NCBI RefSeq assembly: GCF_019972155.1
Contig: NZ_BOVL01000017.1
Location: forward strand, 22,719-86,718
Direction of reading: 5' to 3'
Length of the DNA stretch: 64,000 nt
DNA from: Bradyrhizobium sp. RD5-C2
GTDB lineage: Bacteria > Pseudomonadota > Alphaproteobacteria > Rhizobiales > Xanthobacteraceae
Positions 1-8,278 of this stretch are shown here, piece by piece. Below the pieces are notes generated by a model that did not search any database, had not been told where the DNA came from, and saw only the letters and a list, made by a program, of their open reading frames with translations. Positions within the stretch are counted from its first letter, which is position 1, and the number at the start of each line of letters is the position of its first letter. The translations under genes and the position numbers were made by a program.

Positions 1-450
1 GACACCATCACCAGCGGCCTGCCGGCCTCGTCGCTGTTCGTCGATCCGATCGCGCAGGCGATCGCCAATCGCTTCGTCGCAATCAATTTCCACAAGCCGA
101 GCGTGGAGGCCGGCAAGCATCCGAACCTGCTCAGCAACCGGCAGATGGCCCGGATCCGCGAATTCGTCGACACCAACCTGGATACCGATATCCGGCTCGA
201 CCAGCTGGCAGAACTATGCGGCCGCAGCACCGAATATTTCGTGCGCCTGTTCAAGGCGACCAGCGGCATCTCGCCCTACCAGTACGTGCTCAATCTGCGC
301 ATCGAGCGCGCCCGGGCGCTGCTCGCCGACGAGACGCAAAGCCTCGCCGACATCGCGCTGGCCTGCGGCTTCTCCCATCAGGAGCATTTCACCCGCATGT
401 TCCGCCGCTTCACCGGCGTGACGCCGGGGCGATACCGGCGCAGCCACTAG
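1..450 (+). CDS. AraC/XylS-family transcriptional regulator, C-terminal part (5' end outside window)
   Basis: The frame is open from base 1, so the 149 visible residues are the end of a longer protein whose start lies upstream of the window. The last 100 residues form the two-helix-turn-helix AraC DNA-binding domain: a first HTH around LDQLAELCGRSTEYFVRLFK and the family signature near the end (ALACGFSHQEHFTRMFRRF, then TGVTPGRYRR). The N-terminal ligand domain is mostly missing, so the effector cannot be read. The gene sits immediately upstream of a hydroxyquinol-type catabolic operon and of a 21-bp-spaced direct repeat typical of AraC/XylS operators. It is therefore probably the activator of that operon (inference). 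Confidence 0.93.
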   Translation, partial: DTITSGLPASSLFVDPIAQAIANRFVAINFHKPSVEAGKHPNLLSNRQMARIREFVDTNLDTDIRLDQLAELCGRSTEYFVRLFKATSGISPYQYVLNLRIERARALLADETQSLADIALACGFSHQEHFTRMFRRFTGVTPGRYRRSH

Positions 451-508
451 CGCCCGGCCGGCGGTTCGGACGGGCGCCGACGCTAGCCCAAGCCTGCGGA
501 TGATTTTT

Positions 509-543
509 CCGGTTTCGTGCAGATTTTCTCCGGTTTCGTGCAG
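509..543 (+). promoter_or_regulatory. Tandem direct repeat, probable AraC/XylS operator
   Basis: The 14-mer CCGGTTTCGTGCAG occurs at 509-522 and again at 530-543, each preceded by a GATTTT-like tract. The starts are exactly 21 bp apart, which is two helical turns. Two same-facing half sites at 21 bp is the known arrangement for AraC/XylS activators. The repeat lies in the 169-bp gap between the AraC gene and the maleylacetate reductase gene. No convincing -10 box was identified downstream. Confidence 0.6.
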
Positions 544-619
544 GCCCGCCGGGGCCGCCGGCCGCTAGCTTTCTCCCAACAAGACGAGACTGCCGGTTCG
601 CCGGCTTGGGAGAAATGCC

Positions 620-1744
620 ATGAGCATCGCAGTGCCTGATGCCGTACGCCCGCCCATCGTGGCGGCCGGAGATGCCGGCAGCGGCACATTTGCCTATTGC
701 TCGCAGCAATATCGCGTGGTGTTCGGCGCCGGCACCTCGGCGCGGCTTGGCGAGGAGAGCGAGCGCCTTGGCATCAAGCGGGCGCTGGTGCTGACCACAA
801 GCGAGCAGCAGCACCTCGGGCGACGGCTCGGCGCAGGCCTCGGCGACCGGCTCGCAGGGCTGTTTGCCGGCGCACGCATGCATACGCCGGTCGAGGTCAC
901 CAACGAGGCGCTTCGCATCGTCGAGTCCCGCGACATCGACGGGCTCGTCGCCATCGGCGGCGGCTCGACGGTCGGGCTCGGCAAGGCGCTGTCGCTGCGC
1001 ACGGGGCTGCCGCACATCGCGATGCCGACCACCTATGCCGGCTCCGAAATGACGCCGATCCTTGGCGAAACCAGCAACGGCATCAAGACCACGCAGCATT
1101 CCCAGGACCTGGTGCCGGACACCGTCATCTACGACGTCGATCTCACTGTGAGCCTGCCGCCGCACATCTCCGCCGCCAGCGGCATGAATGCGATCGCCCA
1201 CGCCGTCGAGGCGCTCTATGCGCCCGACGCCAATCCGCTGACCTCGTTGATGGCGGAGGAAGGTATCGCCGCGCTCGCGCGCGCGCTGCCGCGCATCATG
1301 GCGGCGCCGGCCGATGCCGGAGCGCGGCGCGACGCGCTCTACGGCGCCTGGCTGTGCGGCGTCTGCCTCGGCGCGGTCGGGATGTCGCTGCACCACAAGC
1401 TCTGCCACGTGCTGGGCGGCATGTTCAACCTGCCGCATGCCGAAACCCACGCGATCGTGCTGCCGCACGCCGCCGCTTACAACGCCGCCGCGGCGCCGGA
1501 AGCGATGAGCCGTGTCGCACGAGCGTTGCACAGCGCCAACGCCCCGCAGGGCCTGTTTGATCTTGCCCGGCAGCTCGCGTTGCCGCGCCGGCTCTCCGAC
1601 ATCGGGATGCCCGAGGACGGCATCGCGCGCGCTGCCGAGATGGCGGTGCGCAATCCCTATGCCAACCCAAGACCCGTGGAGCGCGTCGCAATCCAGGACC
1701 TGATCGCGGCAGCCTGGCGCGGCGATGCGCCCGTGCAGCACTGA
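620..1744 (+). CDS. Maleylacetate reductase (iron-containing alcohol dehydrogenase family)
   Basis: The 374-residue protein belongs to the Fe-ADH/maleylacetate reductase family, which reduces maleylacetate to 3-oxoadipate with NAD(P)H, the step after ring cleavage of hydroxyquinol. Visible family features are the nucleotide-binding AIGGGSTVGLGKAL (about residues 111-125) and the following LPHIAMPTTYAGSEMTPI, which is typical of the maleylacetate branch. The length is normal. The ATG at 620 has a GGGAGA ribosome site 7 bp upstream. It is the first gene of an apparent operon with a ring-cleavage dioxygenase (25 bp downstream) and a phenol hydroxylase, a context that strongly supports maleylacetate rather than a generic alcohol as substrate. 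Confidence 0.9.
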   Translation: MSIAVPDAVRPPIVAAGDAGSGTFAYCSQQYRVVFGAGTSARLGEESERLGIKRALVLTTSEQQHLGRRLGAGLGDRLAGLFAGARMHTPVEVTNEALRIVESRDIDGLVAIGGGSTVGLGKALSLRTGLPHIAMPTTYAGSEMTPILGETSNGIKTTQHSQDLVPDTVIYDVDLTVSLPPHISAASGMNAIAHAVEALYAPDANPLTSLMAEEGIAALARALPRIMAAPADAGARRDALYGAWLCGVCLGAVGMSLHHKLCHVLGGMFNLPHAETHAIVLPHAAAYNAAAAPEAMSRVARALHSANAPQGLFDLARQLALPRRLSDIGMPEDGIARAAEMAVRNPYANPRPVERVAIQDLIAAAWRGDAPVQH

Positions 1745-1769
1745 CATCTCCAAATCAAAGGACAACACG

Positions 1770-2672
1770 ATGGCCAATTTCAACGAGCACGACCTCACCG
1801 ACGAGGTGATCAGCAGCTTCGCCAACACGCCGAACACGCGGCTCAAGTTCCTCATCGAGGAGACGGTCAAGTCGCTGCACGATCTGGTGCGTCGCACCGA
1901 GCTCACTTTCGAGGAATGGAATCAGGCGATCGAATTCCTGACCCGCACCGGCCAGACCTGCACCCCGCTGCGCCAGGAATTCATCCTGCTCTCCGACGTG
2001 CTCGGCGTTTCGATGCTGGTCGACGCGGTCAATCACCGTGAGCGCGAGGGCGCCACCGAGACCACGGTGCTCGGCCCGTTCTATGTCGGCGAGCACCGCG
2101 TCACGCCGCACGGCGCCAACATCTCGGAAGGCATCGACGGCGAAGTGATGTTCGTGCAGAGCCGCGTCACCGACCTCGCCGGAAAACCGCTCGCCGGTGC
2201 CGAGATCGATGTCTGGCACGCTGACGACGATGGCTTCTACGATTCGCAGAAGGCGGACTATGCGGCGCAGGGCCCGTCGCTGCGAGCACGCTTCGTCACC
2301 GATGCCGACGGCCGCTTCTCGTTCCGCACCATCCTGCCGTGCAGCTATCCGATCCCGACCGATGGTCCGGTCGGCGATCTGATCACCGCGACGAAACGTC
2401 ATCCGATGCGGCCGGCGCATGTGCACTTCCTGGTCAAGGCCGAGGGTTACGAGCCGTTGATCACCCACGTCTTCCTCGATGGCGACGAATATCTGCGCAG
2501 CGACGTGGTGTTCGGCGTCAAGGACGAACTGATTGCACGCGTCGAGCCGCGCAATGAGCCGGCGCTGCCGAACGGCGAGCGCGTCTCCGGCCCGTGGCAC
2601 CTGATGTCCTACGACTTCCAGATGCGGCCCGGCGCAGGCCTGGTGCCGCAGCCGATGATGGCCGCGGAATAG
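1770..2672 (+). CDS. Hydroxyquinol 1,2-dioxygenase (intradiol ring-cleavage dioxygenase)
   Basis: The 300-residue intradiol dioxygenase would open 1,2,4-trihydroxybenzene (hydroxyquinol) to maleylacetate. The four non-haem iron ligands of the family can be placed at Tyr157 (GFYDSQ), Tyr193 (PCSYPIP), His217 and His219 (RPAHVHF). The N-terminal helical dimerisation domain is present (residues 20-100), and LGPFYVGE introduces the catalytic domain. The ATG at 1770 is preceded by AAAGGA. Catechol or chlorocatechol dioxygenase is the alternative, but linkage to maleylacetate reductase and the absence of muconate cycloisomerase favour hydroxyquinol. It sits 35 bp upstream of the monooxygenase gene in the same operon. 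Confidence 0.88.
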   Translation: MANFNEHDLTDEVISSFANTPNTRLKFLIEETVKSLHDLVRRTELTFEEWNQAIEFLTRTGQTCTPLRQEFILLSDVLGVSMLVDAVNHREREGATETTVLGPFYVGEHRVTPHGANISEGIDGEVMFVQSRVTDLAGKPLAGAEIDVWHADDDGFYDSQKADYAAQGPSLRARFVTDADGRFSFRTILPCSYPIPTDGPVGDLITATKRHPMRPAHVHFLVKAEGYEPLITHVFLDGDEYLRSDVVFGVKDELIARVEPRNEPALPNGERVSGPWHLMSYDFQMRPGAGLVPQPMMAAE

Positions 2673-2707
2673 CGATCGCAACCAACAAGACGACGGAGGA
2701 GACGACC

Positions 2708-4498
2708 ATGACCAGCAAACCGATCGAGACCGACGTCCTTGTCGTCGGCAGCGGCCCGGCCGGCGCGACGGCGGCGGCGCTGCTCGGCATGTATGGCGTC
2801 AAGCACATCCTGGTGACGAAATATGGCTGGCTGGCGGACACGCCGCGCGCCCACATCACCAACCAGCGCGCGATGGAGGTCCTGCGCGACCTCGGCCTCG
2901 AGGAGAAGGCCGTGGCGCAGGCGGTGCCGCAGCATTTGATGGCCAATAACGTGTTCTGCGAGAGCCTCGCCGGCGAGGAGTTCGGCCGGCTGTATTCCTG
3001 GGGCAACCATCCCTCGCGCAAGGCGGATTACGATCTCGCCAGCCCCGCGCGCATCTGCGACCTGCCGCAGAACTTCCTCGAGCCGATCCTGATCGAGGCC
3101 GCCGGCCAGCGCGGCACCTCGCTGTGCTTCAACACCGAGTTCATCGACCTGGTGCAGGATGCCGACGGTGTCACGGCCACGGTGAAGGATCGTCTGTCCG
3201 GCGAGACCTATCAGATCCGCGCCAAATACCTGATCGGCGCCGACGGTGGCCGCAGCCGGGTTGCCGAAGTGATCGGGCTGCCGATGGAGGGCCAGATGGG
3301 CCGCGCCGGCAGCATGAACATCATCGTGCAGGCGGATTTGAGCAAGTACGTCGCGCACCGGCCGAGCGTGCTGTACTGGGTGCTGCAGCCCGGAGCCGAG
3401 ATCGGCGGCATCGGTGCCGGCCTGATCCGAATGGTGCGGCCGTGGAGCGAATGGCTGATCATCTGGGGCTACGACATCGAGCAGGGCGAGCGCAAGCTCT
3501 CTGATGACGAGGCGATCTCGATCGTGCGCAATCTGGTCGGCGACGAGACGCTCGAGGTCAAGGTGCGCTCTACCTCGACCTGGACCGTGAACGAGATGTA
3601 TGCCGGCCACTACGCGTCGGGCCGCGTGTTCTGCGTCGGCGACGCCGTGCACCGCCATCCGCCGACCAACGGCCTCGGCTCCAACACCTCGATCCAGGAT
3701 TCCTTCAATCTGTGCTGGAAGCTGAAGCTGGTGCTCGAAGGTCACGCGGCACCGTCGCTGCTCGAAACCTATTCGGCCGAGCGCCAGCCGGTCGGCAAGC
3801 AGATCGTGACCCGCGCCAACAAGAGCATCGGCGACTTCCCGCCGATCTTCGAGGCGGTGGGCCTCGTCGCCTCGACCGATCCGGCCGAAGCACGCAAGGC
3901 GATCGCCGCGCGCAAGGCGCCGACCGCCGAGGGCAAGGCGCGCCGCAAGAAGCTCTATGAGGCCATCGCCAACAAGAGCTACGAGTTCAACTGTCACGGC
4001 GTCGAGATGAACCAGCGCTACGGCTCGACCGCCGTGGTGTCCGACGGCACGCCGATGCCGGCGTTCACCCGCGACCACGAGCTCTATTATCAGGCCACCA
4101 CCTGGCCCGGTGCGCATTTGCCGCATGTCTGGGTCGAGCATCAGGGCGAGCGGAAGTCGACGCTCGATCTCACCGGCAAGGGCCGTTTCACGCTGCTCAC
4201 CGGAATCGGCGGCGACGGCTGGAAGGCGGCTGCCGCCGCGGTCGAGAAGGCCTACGGCCTGCCGGTCGACGTCGTCACCATCGGCCCGCAAGGCTGCGAT
4301 GCGCTCGACATCTATGCGGACTGGTATCGCCAGAGCGAGGTCGACGAGGACGGCTGCGTGCTGGTGCGTCCCGACATGTACGTCGCCTGGCGCGCCCGGG
4401 AGGCGGCGGCTGACGCCTCCGATGTGCTGCGCGATGTGTTCGGCCAAATCCTCGGCCGCAGCGCGAAGGCGCAGACGAAGTCCGTCGCCGCCGCGTGA
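2708..4498 (+). CDS. FAD-dependent aromatic monooxygenase (TfdB / phenol hydroxylase-like)
   Basis: The 596-residue flavoprotein is in the class A hydroxylase family and closely resembles 2,4-dichlorophenol 6-monooxygenase in length and N-terminal layout. It shows the FAD GxGxxG (VVGSGPAGATAA, residues 10-21), the DG motif (YLIGADGGRSR, about 173-183) and the second FAD motif VFCVGDAVHRHPP (about 307-319), then the C-terminal thioredoxin-like domain usual in this group. The ATG at 2708 with GGAGGAGACG upstream is preferred over in-frame starts inside the preceding gene. With hydroxyquinol dioxygenase and maleylacetate reductase in the operon, it probably hydroxylates resorcinol or a related phenol to hydroxyquinol. 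The exact substrate cannot be read from the sequence. Confidence 0.85.
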   Translation: MTSKPIETDVLVVGSGPAGATAAALLGMYGVKHILVTKYGWLADTPRAHITNQRAMEVLRDLGLEEKAVAQAVPQHLMANNVFCESLAGEEFGRLYSWGNHPSRKADYDLASPARICDLPQNFLEPILIEAAGQRGTSLCFNTEFIDLVQDADGVTATVKDRLSGETYQIRAKYLIGADGGRSRVAEVIGLPMEGQMGRAGSMNIIVQADLSKYVAHRPSVLYWVLQPGAEIGGIGAGLIRMVRPWSEWLIIWGYDIEQGERKLSDDEAISIVRNLVGDETLEVKVRSTSTWTVNEMYAGHYASGRVFCVGDAVHRHPPTNGLGSNTSIQDSFNLCWKLKLVLEGHAAPSLLETYSAERQPVGKQIVTRANKSIGDFPPIFEAVGLVASTDPAEARKAIAARKAPTAEGKARRKKLYEAIANKSYEFNCHGVEMNQRYGSTAVVSDGTPMPAFTRDHELYYQATTWPGAHLPHVWVEHQGERKSTLDLTGKGRFTLLTGIGGDGWKAAAAAVEKAYGLPVDVVTIGPQGCDALDIYADWYRQSEVDEDGCVLVRPDMYVAWRAREAAADASDVLRDVFGQILGRSAKAQTKSVAAA

Positions 4499-4578
4499 TG
4501 CGGCGCGACGCCGGCAATTTTTCAGAACGGAATGAACGGCAGCCGGCTTGAAACCGGCTTGCCTCAAGGGAGGGGAAA

Positions 4579-5904
4579 ATGACCAAAGACCATTTGAACG
4601 TCATGTCTTTCGATCGCCGCCGTGTGCTGCAGGGCATCGCCGGCGGTTTCGCCGCCGCAGGCACGACGACGTTGCTCGCGCCGGCCGTGCGCGCGGCCAA
4701 CAAGCCGATCAAGATCGGCTATGTCTCGCCCAAGAGCGGACCATTGGCTGCCTTCGCCGAAGCCGACGATTTCGTGCTCGGCGAATTCCGAAAATTCATC
4801 AAGGATGGCGTCAAGGTCGGATCGCAGACCTATCCGGTCGAGGTGGTGACGAAAGACAGCCAGTCGAATCCGAACCGCGCCGCTGAAGTCGCCAAGGAAC
4901 TGATCACACGCGACAATGTCAGCCTGATCGTGGTCGGCGCCACCCCCGAGACCAACAACCCCGTGGCGACGCAGTGCGAACTCGAGCAGGTGCCGTGCAT
5001 CTCGACTGTCGCACCGTGGCAGACCAATTTCATCGGGCGGCAGGCCAATCCGGGCGATCCGAAGAGCTGGAAGCCGTTCGACTACACCTTCCACTATTTC
5101 TGGGGCCTCGAGGACGTGATCGGCGTCTTCACCAGCATGTGGAGCCAGGTCGCAACGAACAAGTCGGTCGGCGCGCTGTTTCCGAACGATGCCGACGGCA
5201 ATGCCTGGGGCGACACCACGATCGGCTTCCCGCCGGTCATGGCCAAGCAAGGCTTCAAGCTGACCGATCCCGGCCGCTTCCAGAATCTCACCGATGATTT
5301 CAGCTCGCAGATCGCCGCATTTCGAGGGGCCGATGCCGAGATCATCACCGGCGTGATCATCCCGCCGGACTTCACCACGTTCTGGAACCAGGCGCGGCAG
5401 AAGGGGCTGAAGCCGAAAGTCGTCTCGGTCGCCAAGGCGCTATTGTTCCCGGCGTCGGTGCAGGCGCTCGGCAAGGGCGGCAACAACATCTCGACCGAGG
5501 TGTGGTGGACGCCGACGCATCCCTACAAATCGAGTCTCAGCGGCGTCAGCGCAGCCGATCTCGCCAAGGGATATGAGCAGGCCTCCGGCAAGCAATGGAC
5601 CCAGCCGATCGGCTTCGTGCATTCGCTGTTCGAGGTCGCGATCGATGCGATCAAGCGCTCCGGCGATCCGGCCGATGGCGCGGCGCTGGCGAAAGCGATC
5701 GGCGCCACCAAGCTCGACACCATCGTGGGCCAGGTCGCGTTCGGCTCCAGCGCGGTGCCGCCGTTCGCGGCGAAGAACATCGCCAAGACGCCGCTGGTCG
5801 GCGGCCAATGGCGGCTCAACGGCGACAAGTACAGCATGGTGATCACGGACAACAAGCTGGCGCCGCAGATCCCGCTCGGCGGCGACATGCAGGCGCTGAG
5901 CTAG
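4579..5904 (+). CDS. Liv-type ABC transporter substrate-binding protein (Tat signal)
   Basis: The 441-residue periplasmic binding protein has the branched-chain amino acid (type I) fold. The N-terminus carries a twin-arginine signal (SFDRRRVLQGIAGGFAAAG, residues 9-27) ending near VRAAN. The mature part starts IKIGYVSPKSGPLAAFAEA, typical of Liv/HAAT binding proteins. The ATG at 4579 follows the strong ribosome site GGGAGGGG. Four further importer genes follow on the same strand. Its place behind an aromatic catabolic operon suggests that it binds an aromatic acid or phenolic compound rather than leucine (inference; such Liv-type importers are known for aromatic acids in Rhodopseudomonas). 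Confidence 0.88.
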   Translation: MTKDHLNVMSFDRRRVLQGIAGGFAAAGTTTLLAPAVRAANKPIKIGYVSPKSGPLAAFAEADDFVLGEFRKFIKDGVKVGSQTYPVEVVTKDSQSNPNRAAEVAKELITRDNVSLIVVGATPETNNPVATQCELEQVPCISTVAPWQTNFIGRQANPGDPKSWKPFDYTFHYFWGLEDVIGVFTSMWSQVATNKSVGALFPNDADGNAWGDTTIGFPPVMAKQGFKLTDPGRFQNLTDDFSSQIAAFRGADAEIITGVIIPPDFTTFWNQARQKGLKPKVVSVAKALLFPASVQALGKGGNNISTEVWWTPTHPYKSSLSGVSAADLAKGYEQASGKQWTQPIGFVHSLFEVAIDAIKRSGDPADGAALAKAIGATKLDTIVGQVAFGSSAVPPFAAKNIAKTPLVGGQWRLNGDKYSMVITDNKLAPQIPLGGDMQALS

Positions 5905-5989
5905 CAAGCGCGTTCCGGACGAATTGTTCATCGGAGATGCGCGGGCCACCCGCGCATCTCCTCGAAGCAAATGGATGCGGTGAGCGACC

Positions 5990-6703
5990 ATGCTCGAACT
6001 CCATGCCGTCTCGAAGAGGTTCGGCGCCATCGTCGTTGCCGACGCGATCGATCTGACGCTGTCCTCCGGCGAGGCGCTGGGCGTGATCGGGCCGAACGGC
6101 GCCGGCAAATCGACGCTGTTCAACCTGATCACCGGACTGCTGCGGCCGGATGCCGGCCGCATCGTCCTCGATGGCGTCGACATCACGGCTCTCTCGCCCG
6201 AGGCACGCTGCCGCGCCGGCATCGGACGCTCGTTCCAGATCCCGCAACCGTTCGATCACCTCTCGGTGTTCGAGAACCTTGCGGTCGCCGCCCAATTCGG
6301 CGGCGGCCTCTCGGAGGCCGATGCGATCCAGCATTGCGGCCGCATGCTTGATCTGACCGGCCTCGAGGCCAAGGCCAATCGACTGGCGGGAAGCCTGCCG
6401 CTGCTCGATCGCAAGCGGCTCGAGCTGGCGCGGGCGCTCGCCACCAGGCCGCGCACGCTGCTGCTCGACGAGATTGCAGGCGGCCTCACCGATGCCGAAT
6501 GTCATGAACTGGTCGAGACAATCCGCACCATCCATGCCGAGGGTGTCGGCATCATCTGGATCGAGCATGTGGTGCATGCGCTGCTCGCGGTGGTGCAGCG
6601 GCTGGTCGTGCTGAACTTCGGCAAGGTGGTCGCGCAGGGCGTGCCATCGGAGGTGATGCGCTCGCGCGAGGTCGAGACCATCTACATGGGTGTGCCGGCA
6701 TGA
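5990..6703 (+). CDS. Liv-type ABC transporter ATP-binding protein (LivG-like)
   Basis: The 237-residue ABC ATPase has Walker A GPNGAGKST (about residues 34-42) and Walker B LLLDEIAGGL (about 156-165). The signature loop is not LSGGQ: the equivalent stretch reads LPLLDRKRLELARALA, which I recall as a variant in LivG-type subunits. The C-terminal IIWIEHVVHALLAVVQRLVVL is the usual LivG end. The gene begins 85 bp after the binding protein, and its stop overlaps the start of the second ATPase (ATGA). With it, this protein energises the permease pair downstream. Confidence 0.9.
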   Translation: MLELHAVSKRFGAIVVADAIDLTLSSGEALGVIGPNGAGKSTLFNLITGLLRPDAGRIVLDGVDITALSPEARCRAGIGRSFQIPQPFDHLSVFENLAVAAQFGGGLSEADAIQHCGRMLDLTGLEAKANRLAGSLPLLDRKRLELARALATRPRTLLLDEIAGGLTDAECHELVETIRTIHAEGVGIIWIEHVVHALLAVVQRLVVLNFGKVVAQGVPSEVMRSREVETIYMGVPA

Positions 6704-7404
6704 CCGCGCTGCTCAATGTCTCCGCGCTCGATGCGTTCTACGGCGACTTCCAGGCGCTGTTCGGCATCGATTTCGAACTGGCGGAGGGCGAGGCGGTCGC
6801 GGTGATCGGCGCCAACGGCGCCGGCAAGTCGACCATGCTGAAGTCGCTGGCCGGGCTCGTGAAGAACCGTTCCGATGCCATCCGCCTCGGCGGGCGGGCG
6901 ATCGGTGATGCATCCGCCGCCAGCATAGTGCGGCTCGGCCTTGCGCTGGTCCCCGAGGGCCGTCAGCTGTTTCCCTCGCTCAGTGTCGAGGAGAACCTGT
7001 TGATCGGAGCCTACGGCGGCGAACGAACAACTCCGTGGGATCTCGCTGCGGTCTACAGGATGTTCCCGGTGCTGAAGGAGCGGCGGCGCGGTGCCGTCAC
7101 GGCGCTGTCGGGCGGTCAGCAGCAGATGGTGGCGATCGGGCGCGCGCTGATGTCCAACCCACAGGTCCTGCTGTGCGACGAGATCAGCCTCGGCCTCGCG
7201 CCGATCGTGGTGGAGGACATCTACCGCATGCTGCCGCAGATCCGCTCGGGCGGCACCGCGGTCGTGCTGGTCGAGCAGGACATCGCCCGCGCGCTGCGGG
7301 CCGCCGATCGCTTCTACTGCTTGCAGGAGGGTCGGGTGACGCTGAGCGGACGGCCCAAGGATGTGGATCAGGACACGATCCGCGCGGCCTATTTCGGAGC
7401 ATGA
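6700..7404 (+). CDS. Liv-type ABC transporter ATP-binding protein (LivF-like)
   Basis: The 234-residue ABC ATPase has Walker A GANGAGKST (about residues 38-46), a canonical signature LSGGQQQMVAIGRAL (about 133-147) and Walker B VLLCDEISLGLAP. This combination marks the LivF subunit that pairs with the LivG-type protein. It overlaps the previous gene by 4 bp and ends 7 bp before the first permease, so translation is probably coupled. It is the second nucleotide-binding half of the importer. Confidence 0.91.
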   Translation: MTALLNVSALDAFYGDFQALFGIDFELAEGEAVAVIGANGAGKSTMLKSLAGLVKNRSDAIRLGGRAIGDASAASIVRLGLALVPEGRQLFPSLSVEENLLIGAYGGERTTPWDLAAVYRMFPVLKERRRGAVTALSGGQQQMVAIGRALMSNPQVLLCDEISLGLAPIVVEDIYRMLPQIRSGGTAVVLVEQDIARALRAADRFYCLQEGRVTLSGRPKDVDQDTIRAAYFGA

Positions 7405-7411
7405 GGGCGCC

Positions 7412-8278
7412 ATGAGCGGGTTCGACACCATCATCGAGGGCGTGCTGCTCGGCGGCGTCTACGCTCTGTTCGCGCTCGGCCTGTCGCTGATCTTCGGCAT
7501 CATGCGCCTCGTCAATCTGGCGCATGGCGACCTGATCCTGCTCGCGGCCTATCTGGTGCTGAGCGCGACCACGGCGCTCGGTCTGCCGCTTGCGGCCGCA
7601 GCCCTGCTGGTGGTCGTAACAATGTTCGTGCTCGGCTTCGTGTTGCAGCGGCTGGTGCTGGAGCGCGTGCTCGGCGACGACATCCTGCCGCCGCTGCTCG
7701 TCACCTTCGGCATGTCGATCGTGATCCAGAACGGGTTGCTGCTCGGCTACGGCGCGGATAGCCGCCGGCTGCAGGCGGGCGCCTTCGAATCCTCGTCGGT
7801 GACGCTCGCACCTGGCCTGAGCGTCGGACTTGCGCCGCTGACCGCGCTGGTCACGGCGATCGCCGCCGTCGCGCTGTTGCAGCTGATCTTCTACCGCACC
7901 TCGCTCGGCCGCGCCTTCCGCGCCACCGCCGACAATCCGGCGATCGCGCAGTTGATGGGCGTCAACGAGCGCAATGTCTACGCGATCGCGGTCGGGCTCT
8001 CGCTCGCGGTGTCGGTGATCGCCGCTGTCGTGTTCGGCATCCGCGCCAGCTTCGATCCGTCGATCGGCCCGGCGCGGCTGCTCTATGCGTTCGAGGCCGT
8101 GATCATCGGCGGCCTCGGCAGCCTGTGGGGGACGCTGGCGGGCGGCATCGTGCTCGGGCTCGCCCAGGCGATCGGCGGGCGGATCAATCCGGAGTGGCAG
8201 ATCCTGGCCGGCCATCTCGCCTTCCTTGCCGTGCTGATGGTGCGGCCGCGTGGGCTTTTCCCGGCGAGGCGGACATGA
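7412..8278 (+). CDS. Liv-type ABC transporter permease (LivH-like)
   Basis: The 288-residue integral membrane protein has about eight hydrophobic segments. It opens with FDTIIEGVLLGGVYALFALG and carries LIFGIMRLVNLAHGDLI, the hallmark of LivH-type permeases. The family's end motif is also present: FEAVIIGGLGSLWGTLAGG, then MVRPRGLFPARRT. The ATG at 7412 was chosen over an upstream in-frame GTG lying inside the ATPase gene. The stop overlaps the next permease (ATGA). Confidence 0.91.
   Translation: MSGFDTIIEGVLLGGVYALFALGLSLIFGIMRLVNLAHGDLILLAAYLVLSATTALGLPLAAAALLVVVTMFVLGFVLQRLVLERVLGDDILPPLLVTFGMSIVIQNGLLLGYGADSRRLQAGAFESSSVTLAPGLSVGLAPLTALVTAIAAVALLQLIFYRTSLGRAFRATADNPAIAQLMGVNERNVYAIAVGLSLAVSVIAAVVFGIRASFDPSIGPARLLYAFEAVIIGGLGSLWGTLAGGIVLGLAQAIGGRINPEWQILAGHLAFLAVLMVRPRGLFPARRT

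Noticed and set aside
2609..4567. 652-codon open frame on the - strand
   Set aside because: It is antisense to the flavin monooxygenase gene, whose motifs are intact. The reverse translation is repetitive and domain-free.
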